Positions 1 through 5,131 of a stretch of DNA of 9,230 bases are shown here, one piece after another. Location: NCBI GenBank assembly GCA_023409755.1, contig JAEYRA010000204.1, forward strand, positions 1-9,230, written 5' to 3'. The notes under the pieces were generated by a model. It did no database searches. It saw nothing but the letters and a program-made list of their open reading frames with translations, and was not told the DNA's origin. Numbering within the stretch: position 1 is the first letter of the stretch; each line of letters starts with the position of its first letter. The translations under genes and the position numbers were made by a program. This stretch comes from Bacillota bacterium (GTDB lineage: Bacteria; Bacillota; Clostridia; Christensenellales; UMGS416).

Positions 1-198
1 CCCTATGCCCTCCCCATGGGCCTGCCCGGCCAGACCGAAGGAGAACCCCCCACCCAGGAAGGACGCCGCCAGCCCCAGGCACAGCAGCAGCGCGTTTTGC
101 CGCGGCGCGTCGGTCAGCGTCCGCCCCGGCCGCCGCCCCTGCCACAGCGCCCACGCCGTCACCCCGCCCACTGCCGCCAACAGGATTGCCCGGTCCAT
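1..198 (-). CDS. Partial membrane protein (N-terminal 66 residues)
   Basis: An open minus-strand frame starts at ATG 198-196 and reaches the window edge with no stop, so only the N-terminus is visible. It begins MDRAILLAAVGGVTAWALWQ. This gives a hydrophobic segment at about residues 4-19, a basic linker (GRRPGR, about 21-26), and a second hydrophobic, Gly-rich segment at about 36-59. That pattern fits a small polytopic membrane protein or the start of a larger one. A purine-rich GAGGGGGG stretch lies just upstream as a ribosome binding site, and a plausible promoter sits at 271-299. The gene is divergent from the lipoprotein gene. I do not recognise the family and give no function. The start codon and first eight codons recur at 1299-1360 as a separate fragment, which supports this being a real gene start. 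Confidence 0.6.
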   Translation of the reverse strand, partial: MDRAILLAAVGGVTAWALWQGRRPGRTLTDAPRQNALLLCLGLAASFLGGGFSFGLAGQAHGEGIG

Positions 199-224
199 CG
201 CCGCCCCCCTCGTCCGTTTTCCTA
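162..224. repeat. Gene 5' end duplicated at 1299-1360
   Basis: These 63 bp cover the 5' leader, ribosome binding site, start codon and first codons of the left-edge gene. They match 1299-1360 with only about five substitutions and one single-base indel. Beyond the shared block the two copies diverge abruptly, so this is a segmental duplication and not general similarity. Confidence 0.75.
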
Positions 225-270
225 TGTATACGGGTGGGGTGGGGGTGGGATGACGGGGATGGCATGCCCG

Positions 271-299
271 TTTAGAGTACCAAAAAAGGTACATGACAA
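271..299 (-). promoter_or_regulatory. Candidate promoter of the left-edge membrane gene
   Basis: On the minus strand there is a TTGTCA -35 (299-294), a 17-bp spacer, and a TCTAAA -10 (276-271). These match the sigma-A consensus at 5/6 and 4/6 positions. The site lies about 75 bp upstream of ATG 198. It is plausible by position and spacing but not proven. Confidence 0.4.
277..292. promoter_or_regulatory. Dyad GTACC-N6-GGTAC in a promoter spacer, possible operator
   Basis: This is a perfect 5-bp inverted repeat separated by six A residues. It fills almost exactly the spacer between the proposed -35 and -10 of the left-edge gene. A dyad in this place is where a repressor or spacer-binding activator could act. 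No regulator gene is visible beside it, so the role is an inference. Confidence 0.35.
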
Positions 300-302
300 G
301 AT

Positions 303-349
303 TTGGCAATGCATACCCCCACCATATATCCTCCAGAAGATGCTACAAT
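303..349 (+). promoter_or_regulatory. Candidate promoter region of the lipoprotein gene
   Basis: Two alternatives are visible. One is TTGGCA (303-308), 16 bp, then TATATC (325-330). The other is a strong -10-like TACAAT (344-349) with a poor -35 (ACCATA, 321-326). Both precede the GGAGG site at 368-372. I cannot decide between them from sequence. Confidence 0.35.
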
Positions 350-378
350 AAGACAAAATCAGTTTATGGAGGCATACC

Positions 379-960
379 ATGAGAAAAATCATTGCCCTGG
401 CCGCCGTTGCAGCGTTCTTGATGGCTGGCTGCTCAGCACCCGCAGGCGGTGCTGCCGGCGAGACCGCAGCGCCCGCGAGCGCTGCGGCTGAGGCGTCCGC
501 TGACAATGCCGAAGAGACAGCCGCAGCCACGGAAGACGCGGCCGCCGAAACGGCCGAGGCGACGAGTGAAGCACCTGTGGCCGCCGATGCAGGGACCATT
601 GGCGATGTCGATGCCAAGATACTGGATGCTGCCATCGGCAAGGATTACGAGGACAAGCCGGTGATCCTCATCGGTGTGGAGTGGACCAACAACGCAGAGG
701 AAGCTACATCGGCCATGATGGCCTTGATGGGCACGGCCTTCCAGGACGGTGTTGAGCTCGACACGGCAATTGTCATTGACGACGACGACAAACACGACAC
801 CGCGGCGCAGACAAAAGACATCAAGCCCGGGAAGACGCAGACTGTTTGGCTGGCCTATCTGTTGGATAACGAGAGTTCGCCGGTTGAGTTTGAATTGGCC
901 GAAGCATTCAGTTTCGACGACGCCAAATTGGTGAAGACGTTCGACGTGCCGAAGAAATAG
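379..960 (+). CDS. DUF5067-like secreted lipoprotein
   Basis: This 193-residue protein starts at ATG 379, with GGAGG at 368-372 and a 6-nt gap. Residues 1-18 form a lipoprotein signal peptide: basic MRK, a hydrophobic core, then the lipobox LMAGC with Cys18 as the predicted lipidated residue. The -3 position is Met, slightly atypical. Residues 19-73 are a low-complexity Ala/Glu/Thr linker, as expected for a tether across the cell wall. Residues 74-193 resemble DUF5067: an extracellular beta-rich domain with the core EWTNN, an acidic DDDDK turn, and IKPGKTQTVWLAYLL. The molecular role of this family is not known to me. The gene is monocistronic by appearance, because an intrinsic terminator follows. 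The family call is from memory of its pattern; lipoprotein status is well supported. Confidence 0.88.
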   Translation: MRKIIALAAVAAFLMAGCSAPAGGAAGETAAPASAAAEASADNAEETAAATEDAAAETAEATSEAPVAADAGTIGDVDAKILDAAIGKDYEDKPVILIGVEWTNNAEEATSAMMALMGTAFQDGVELDTAIVIDDDDKHDTAAQTKDIKPGKTQTVWLAYLLDNESSPVEFELAEAFSFDDAKLVKTFDVPKK

Positions 961-981
961 CGGTCAACCCATAGCGACTAA

Positions 982-1011
982 AGAGGCACACCATCAGGTG
1001 TGCTCCTTTTT
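982..1011 (+). terminator. Intrinsic terminator of the lipoprotein gene
   Basis: AGAGGCACACC (982-992) pairs with GGTGTGCTCCT (997-1007) around an ATCA loop, with one mismatch and one wobble, and runs into five T residues (1007-1011). It lies 22 nt after the stop codon. Confidence 0.85.
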
Positions 1012-1137
1012 ATCTTGTGGGGGGACTATTGCCAGAGCGGTGCCATATAAAAGATTGGGCTGATGACATAGGTACGCCCGATGATCGAGCAGCCCGGTAT
1101 GGATTGAAACAGCGGTGTTTCTATGAGACAACGATGA

Positions 1138-1314
1138 AGGCGTTGCCGCTTGGCGGCACTTTTGGAGGGCGCCAAAAGTGCCCAAAAACGCCTGGGAGGC
1201 GCGGCGAACTTCCTAAGACCGTATGGCCGGTATAAACGTTCATGCAGCGGCGGGTAACTCGCAGGTGCATTGCTGGCACAACGTACATGTTCAGACATCC
1301 CCGCCCACCGCGCC
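1138..1314. repeat. Hairpin repeat element A
   Basis: This is a non-coding element that recurs as element B at 5132-5413. Its core hairpin is GGCACTTTTGG (1155-1165) with CCAAAAGTGCC (1172-1182) and a 6-nt loop. An outer stem, AGGCGTT (1138-1144) with AACGCCT (1187-1193), encloses it. A small hairpin CGCC-TGGGA-GGCG follows at 1189-1201. Two further blocks align with B: 1198-1262 (ending GTAACTCGC) and 1291-1314 (CAGACATCCCCGCC). A minus-strand reading frame crosses the core (peptide RFWALLAPSKS). A similar frame appears in B, but I read both as by-products of the repeat. Confidence 0.7.
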
Positions 1315-1360
1315 AACAGGATTGCCCGTTCCATCGCCGTCCCCCTCGCCCGTTTTCCTA
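1299..1360 (-). pseudogene. Orphan copy of a membrane gene's 5' end
   Basis: This fragment copies 162-224: the TTTTCC leader, the G-rich ribosome binding site, ATG (1334-1332) and codons for MERAILLA, where the left-edge gene has MDRAILLA. After that the frame runs into element A and no longer resembles the membrane protein. A start signal without its gene could still drive translation of a junk frame of up to 102 residues ending at 1026. I treat it as a remnant, not a gene. Confidence 0.6.
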
Positions 1361-1416
1361 GGGGGAGGGGATACCTGGGGGCACGTGAGCTGTTGCGTTT
1401 CGAACTATGCCGGACA

Positions 1417-1445
1417 TTGCGATGCAGCTTTTCGTTTGTTATAGT
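1417..1445 (+). promoter_or_regulatory. Candidate promoter of the 1499-2197 gene
   Basis: There is a TTGCGA -35 (1417-1422), a 17-bp spacer, and a TATAGT -10 (1440-1445) preceded by TG at 1437-1438, an extended -10. This is the best plus-strand promoter between element A and the gene start. Confidence 0.5.
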
Positions 1446-1498
1446 GGAAGGGGGAAGGCATTATTGCGTGGAGTGAAGAATGGGAAGGGGTGATGACC

Positions 1499-2197
1499 AT
1501 GGAACTGAAAAAGCGGGATTGCGGCATAGAAATGAGGCTGGTACCGTATGGTGCTGGCTGGATCGACGTTCATCTTGATATTGAAGGGAAGCACCTGTAT
1601 TTTATCATTTCATCCGTTCTCGGACATCGGTTCAGTGATCTGCTGCGTGCTCTTTATCACTTATACCCTAACCAGCGAGACCCGGAGGATGCCGATGACT
1701 TGCTTGAGTATCAATTCGGAATCTGCGAATGGGATGGCGACGAGTACAAGGTCCAGGAGATTATCAATGATGTTGAGGGCCGAGAGTTGCCTTTTGTTAG
1801 CCGTGACATTCCGTGGAAGGCTACCTTTACATGGGATGAGGAAGGCAGCCAGAGTATATGGCTGTTGGAACGCGAGCCAACGGAGGAAACGGATTTCATT
1901 CTGCACATCCACATTGATCTTTGTCGGGATGAAATGGAACACTTCGAATTTACGGTTCGCTATCAGGATTTTTGCTACGCAGTGGCAAAGGCGTGCACCG
2001 TGGCATTGAAGTCCCATGGATTTTATGGGTATCACCATTCCGTTTATACAGAAGACATGAATATTCGGTATCTTCTGTTCCTCAAATCCATCGCCCTTGG
2101 CAACGATGAGGCGCGGCAGCTTGTGTTTGGCGAGAGAGGGCATGGTGAGTGTAGTGACTTTAGCAAAGAGCTAGAACTGCTTTTATTTGATATGTAA
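1499..2197 (+). CDS. Acidic hypothetical protein, orphan gene
   Basis: This is a 232-residue protein of unrecognised family. I chose ATG 1499 because the GGAAGGGG stretch ending at 1490 sits 8 nt upstream. GTG 1490 and ATG 1493 are in frame, but they overlap or crowd that site. The protein is soluble-looking, with no signal peptide or membrane segment, and rich in Asp, Glu and aromatic residues. Visible features are an early amphipathic stretch (WIDVHLDIEGKHLYFII), an acidic DPEDADD loop, a central WKATFTWDEEGSQSIWLLE segment, and an alternating HIHIDL strand. The mixed strand/helix, acidic, single-gene character recalls immunity proteins of polymorphic toxins, but no toxin is present and I would not assign that. 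Its base composition is clearly lower in GC than its neighbours. It is bracketed by hairpin repeats on both sides, which suggests horizontal arrival. Confidence 0.78.
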   Translation: MELKKRDCGIEMRLVPYGAGWIDVHLDIEGKHLYFIISSVLGHRFSDLLRALYHLYPNQRDPEDADDLLEYQFGICEWDGDEYKVQEIINDVEGRELPFVSRDIPWKATFTWDEEGSQSIWLLEREPTEETDFILHIHIDLCRDEMEHFEFTVRYQDFCYAVAKACTVALKSHGFYGYHHSVYTEDMNIRYLLFLKSIALGNDEARQLVFGERGHGECSDFSKELELLLFDM

Positions 2198-2231
2198 TTC
2201 TATGTGTGATTGAACCAGTCCCGCTTAACTC

Positions 2232-2460
2232 GCAGCGTTAATCGCCCCCCCTGCAGCCGCCGGGCGATTCATTCGCCCAAGGCACAGAGCAGCCCGATCG
2301 TGGCACACAGCCCACCCCGCCACAGCGGCGTCCCGTCGCAAACGCTCGCACGACCAACACAAACGAATACCCCGCGACGGCGTGTACGCCGCGGGGTAAA
2401 CAAAACGCATTGACGAGCTCTCCCACTCGCGGCGATCGCGAAGCGGTCGCCGCGACTCGC
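2232..2460. repeat. Tandem hairpin array, unit 1 (short form)
   Basis: The unit begins GCAGCGTTAATCGCC and ends with the conserved 29-nt hairpin (2427-2455, arms TCGCGGCGATCGC and GCGGTCGCCGCGA, loop GAA). Inside it are GGGCGA-TTCAT-TCGCCC (2262-2278) and a 12-bp stem TACCCCGCGACG / CGCCGCGGGGTA (2368-2398) with one mismatch. Compared with units 2 and 3 it lacks about 100 bp in the middle. I see no credible coding sequence. Confidence 0.75.
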
Positions 2461-2873
2461 GCAGCGTGAATCGCCCCCCCTGCAGCCGCCCTGGCGATTC
2501 ATCCGCCCAAGGCACGGTGCAGCCCGAACGTGGCAGATGCCCACCCCTCTGCCGTCTGATCATACGCCATGCGTGCCGCTGACCCGGCAGCCGCCCTGGC
2601 GGTTCATCCGCCGGCGGCACCACAAAACTTGCCCGTGGTGTTCACCCACCCCGCCTCAGCGGCGTTCCCTCGTAAACGCCCGAACGACCAACACAAACGA
2701 ATGCCCGTCGGCCCTTCGCATTGCTTCGCAATGCCACCCTGCTCTCAACGATTCTGACGAATCGTCTGCCGCAGGGTGGGGCCCAACGGGCGGCGTGTAC
2801 GTCGACGGGCTCAATTCAGTTTGTATCGAGCTCTCCTGCTCGCGGCGATCGCGAAGCGGTCGCCGCGACTCGC
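2461..2873. repeat. Tandem hairpin array, unit 2 (expanded form)
   Basis: This is the longest unit, at 413 bp. It opens with GCAGCGTGAATCGCC, keeps a weakened GGCG hairpin with a TTCAT loop (2493-2507), and has GGCGG-TTCAT-CCGCC (2598-2612) and a CACCAC...GTGGTG stem. It carries an extra module of about 80 nt placed in the loop of the GCCCGTCG / CGACGGGC stem (2703-2710 with 2803-2810). It ends with the same 29-nt hairpin (2840-2868). Confidence 0.75.
2701..2810. repeat. Nested structured module inside unit 2
   Basis: In units 1 and 3 this position is a simple hairpin with a GGCGTGTA loop. Here the stem is a different sequence that still pairs, and its loop has gained a three-way structure. 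That structure comprises GCATTGC-TTC-GCAATGC (2718-2734) and CCACCCTGC (2734-2742) with GCAGGGTGG (2771-2779), closing over ACGATTC-TGAC-GAATCGT (2749-2766). A 25-nt piece of it (2750-2774) recurs exactly at 5636-5660. Confidence 0.7.
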
Positions 2874-3207
2874 GCAGCGTGAACCGCCCCCCCTGCAGCC
2901 GCCGGGCGATACATTTGCCCAAGGCACAGAGCAGCCCGAGCGTGGCAGATGCCCACCCCTCTGCCGTCTGATCACACGCCATGCGTGCCGCTGACCCGGT
3001 AGTCGCCCTGGCGGTTCATCCGCCGGCGGCACCACAAAACTTGCCCGTGGTGTTCACCCACCCCGCCGACGCGGCGTCCCCTCGCAAACGCCCGAACGAC
3101 CAACGCAAACGAATACCCCGCGACGGCGTGTACGTCGCGGGGTAAACAAAACGCATTGACGAGCTCTCCTACTCGCGGCGATCGCGAAGCGGTCGCCGCG
3201 ACTCGCG
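2874..3207. repeat. Tandem hairpin array, unit 3
   Basis: This 334-bp unit is closely similar to unit 2 without the nested module. Its hairpins include GGGCGA-TACAT-TTGCCC (2904-2920), GGCGG-TTCAT-CCGCC (3010-3024), a perfect 12-bp stem TACCCCGCGACG / CGTCGCGGGGTA (3114-3144), and the terminal 29-nt hairpin. It ends exactly at the stop codon of the neighbouring minus-strand gene. Confidence 0.75.
3173..3201 (-). terminator. Strong hairpin just after the SANT/Myb-like gene
   Basis: This is a 13-bp stem (one wobble) with a 3-nt loop, beginning 6 nt after the TAA stop on the minus strand. It has no T tract, so it is either a U-less terminator, a 3'-end stabiliser, or only the end of repeat unit 3. 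The same 29 nt occur at 2427-2455 and 2840-2868. Confidence 0.45.
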
Positions 3208-4026
3208 TTAGTGGATTCGTTCGACTCCCGCTTCCTCAATGAGGGCGCGCAGCGCCGGCAGCCGGGCCGGGTCCAGCGTGGTCAGATAGTCCCGCACGGC
3301 GATGCACAGTGCCCGCAGGCGGGTTTGGGTTCGGTCGGCCCGTTCCTCGGCGGCCTCAGCCCGGCGGCGCAGCCGCGTCGCGTCGTCATTCCCTAGCCGG
3401 GCAGCCAGGGCGTTCAGGGTGTTGACGAGGTCGATGAGGTTGACCCCGGTCTCCTGTGTGATGAGGCTCACCACCGCCCGTGCATCGCGGTACTCGCCGT
3501 CCACGTCGGTGGCCTCGTCGTCTTCGGGCTCGTCTCCATACGGGTTGCAGTAGGCCGCGCCTTCCCGCTCCAGGGTGTGCATCACATCTTCCACCAGGGG
3601 CCGGCGGTTGCGCACCAGCGACCGGTATTTGTTTTGGTAGCGCAGCATGCGGGAGCGGTCTCCCTCGCCCAGCTTGAGTGCGCAGGCTCGCACCGACAGG
3701 CCCTGGGCCTGCAGGGTCAGCACGTCGCGCAGCAGCGCGCGAATCTCCTCGTCCGTAAAGGGCGTGAAGCCGCTGCGTTCCCGCCGTACCAGAGCCGGCT
3801 CCTCCCGACCGGCTATGTGGCTGCGCAGCGCCGTGTAATAGTAGTTGCGTACGCTGTTGGGCTTGCGTCCCGTCTCCGCCGCCACCAGGTCAAAGACCTC
3901 GCGCAGCGGGGTGCCCTCATGGGCCGCCCCCGACAGCTTTTCTCTCAACAGTTCTTCCTCCGCTTCCGACCAGCCACTGCGGGTCAACACGTTTTTTCCA
4001 AGGGTGCCGACCGTCTTTGCCTGCAT
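3208..4026 (-). CDS. SANT/Myb-like DNA-binding regulator
   Basis: This is a 272-residue protein starting at ATG 4026, with AGGGGG (4039-4034) as ribosome binding site. Residues 18-67 form a Myb/SANT-like helical domain: GWSEAEEELLREKL, then GRKPNSVRNYYYTAL as the probable recognition helix. Residues 86-138 form a second helical module (FTPFTDEEIRALL...SVRACALKLG...MLRYQNKYRSL). Residues 150-185 are acidic, and about 215-250 is an Arg/Ala/Glu coiled coil likely used for dimerisation. This domain order recalls the RsfA-like, SANT/Myb-type predicted transcription factors of Clostridia, but the target is unknown. It has no signal peptide and is cytoplasmic. It lies downstream of the HAD gene on the same strand with a 153-bp gap. 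Autoregulation is possible through the palindrome at 4062-4085. Confidence 0.82.
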   Translation of the reverse strand: MQAKTVGTLGKNVLTRSGWSEAEEELLREKLSGAAHEGTPLREVFDLVAAETGRKPNSVRNYYYTALRSHIAGREEPALVRRERSGFTPFTDEEIRALLRDVLTLQAQGLSVRACALKLGEGDRSRMLRYQNKYRSLVRNRRPLVEDVMHTLEREGAAYCNPYGDEPEDDEATDVDGEYRDARAVVSLITQETGVNLIDLVNTLNALAARLGNDDATRLRRRAEAAEERADRTQTRLRALCIAVRDYLTTLDPARLPALRALIEEAGVERIH

Positions 4027-4061
4027 ACTGCTGCCCCCTACTCCTGTTCTGTCAGCTCATG

Positions 4062-4085
4062 GGTGCAGTATGCACCGTTGGGTGC
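4062..4085 (-). promoter_or_regulatory. Overlapping palindromes upstream of the regulator gene
   Basis: GGTGCA-GTA-TGCACC (4062-4076) and GCACC-GTTG-GGTGC (4072-4085) share one arm, so the two hairpins cannot form together. They lie about 35-60 bp upstream of ATG 4026. They could be an operator or a switchable leader. No function is shown. Confidence 0.35.
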
Positions 4086-4179
4086 CAATCCATACCCTGG
4101 GCTGCGGGGTTGCGTCCGGCTCTCCTGTCCTGTTCTCATCCTATGAGCCGGGGGCAAGAACTATGTAGGCAAGCGGTGT

Positions 4180-4920
4180 TCAGGCCAGCGATGTCACGGG
4201 GTTGACGGCCGGTTCGGGGGCCCACAGGGTTGGCAGGTCACGCCAGTCGCTTATGATGGTGTGGGGGCAGCGGGGGGCAGGGGTTTCTGGGTTGCGGATG
4301 GCCCCGGTGTACCACACCGACGCCATGCCCACCCCGTGGGAACCCTCGCAGTCGCACACCGGGTTGTCGCCGCAGAAGAGAACCTCGGATGCAGGTACCC
4401 CGGCCCGTGCCAGCGCTGCCTCGAAGATGCGCCGGTGAGGCTTGCGGAAGACCTGCTCCGAGCTCGTGAGCACAAACTGGAACCAATCCAGCGGCAGGTG
4501 CCGGCCGATGATGTGCCGCACACAGGCCGCGCTGTAGTTGATATTGCTGACCACACCGAATGGGATGCCCTGCCGCCGTAGCTCCCGCAGCAGGCTCTCG
4601 ATGCCCTCGGTGGGGGCGGTTTTGAGCGTGGCGTCGATGTAGAGGAGCTCCAGCTCCTTCATGGGTCGGTCAAAGCGCAGGCCATGCCGGTCGTAAAGGT
4701 GGTTCCACACGTCGTAGATGTGGGGGTCCAGCCAGTGGTCGGCGTAGGAGATGTCGTCTATGATGCGCTCATACTCGGCCACCGCGTCCTCGGCGGTGAG
4801 CCCGTGGGGGTTGGCGGCGGCCTGATGCAGCAGGGCTTCCATGCCTTTGCGTTGGCTGGCTTCCAATTCGTTGACCAGCGTCTGACCATAGTCGAACAGG
4901 ATAAAACGTGGCTTTTCCAT
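4180..4920 (-). CDS. HAD-superfamily hydrolase, subfamily IA-like
   Basis: This is a 246-residue cytoplasmic protein starting at ATG 4920, with a consensus AAAGGAG (4932-4926) and a 5-nt gap. HAD motifs are in order: motif I FDYGQTL with nucleophile Asp10 and Thr14; motif II VVSN with Ser125; motif III RKPH with Lys160; motif IV GDNPVCD with Asp185 and Asp190. A helical cap lies between motifs I and II (about residues 20-100), as in subfamily IA phosphatases. The second motif I Asp, usually the acid/base, is Gly12 here (DYGQT instead of DxDxT), which may affect turnover or chemistry. The substrate cannot be read from sequence. Known relatives include phosphoglycolate-type phosphatases and dehalogenases. 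It has its own promoter at 4971-4999, and the regulator gene may be read through from it. Confidence 0.88.
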   Translation of the reverse strand: MEKPRFILFDYGQTLVNELEASQRKGMEALLHQAAANPHGLTAEDAVAEYERIIDDISYADHWLDPHIYDVWNHLYDRHGLRFDRPMKELELLYIDATLKTAPTEGIESLLRELRRQGIPFGVVSNINYSAACVRHIIGRHLPLDWFQFVLTSSEQVFRKPHRRIFEAALARAGVPASEVLFCGDNPVCDCEGSHGVGMASVWYTGAIRNPETPAPRCPHTIISDWRDLPTLWAPEPAVNPVTSLA

Positions 4921-4941
4921 AGGGTCTCCTTTGTGATGCGT

Positions 4942-4960
4942 GCGGGGCGGTGCACCCCGC
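4942..4960 (-). promoter_or_regulatory. Hairpin in the HAD gene leader
   Basis: GCGGGG (4942-4947) pairs with CCCCGC (4955-4960) around a 7-nt loop, 22 nt upstream of the start codon. On the plus strand eight T residues (4962-4969) follow the hairpin, so it could also act as a terminator for plus-strand transcription. No plus-strand gene ends there. Confidence 0.45.
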
Positions 4961-4970
4961 GTTTTTTTTC

Positions 4971-4999
4971 AGTATAGCAAATGGCGCGGGGGTTGTCGC
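4971..4999 (-). promoter_or_regulatory. Promoter of the HAD gene
   Basis: On the minus strand there is GCGACA (4999-4994), a 17-bp spacer, and TATACT (4976-4971) preceded by TG at 4979-4978, an extended -10. The predicted start falls in or near the A8 tract just downstream. Confidence 0.6.
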
Positions 5000-5131
5000 G
5001 GTTGTGGTGGGGGATATGTGCCGGTAGGTAGCATAGGAGGGGGTGCGAGGAGCGGACATGCATCCGACCGTGGTTGGTCACGCACTTTGTGTGCTCGCCA
5101 CTGATTTAGAAACGTGCTGCGCTGGGACCAA

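Noticed and set aside
222..641. 139-codon minus-strand frame overlapping the lipoprotein gene
   Set aside because: It is the antisense of the Ala-rich linker, while the plus-strand frame has a lipobox, a ribosome binding site and a terminator.
1026..1334. 102-codon minus-strand frame containing RFWALLAPSKS, with a similar frame at 4969-5226
   Set aside because: The shared peptide is the translation of the element A/B core hairpin. The start of the first frame is a duplicated fragment of another gene. Likely spurious.
2225..3035. Several 60-144-codon frames on both strands in the repeat array
   Set aside because: They are repeated, Arg/Pro-rich and follow the hairpin sequence. The same peptides reappear in each unit and none has a good ribosome binding site.
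2232..3207. CRISPR array
   Set aside because: Units are hundreds of bases long, vary in length and carry no short constant repeat with unique spacers. No cas genes are present.
3215..3240. tmRNA-like or tRNA-like TTCGACTCCCGC string
   Set aside because: It lies inside the C-terminal codons of the SANT/Myb-like gene, with no acceptor stem or cloverleaf around it.
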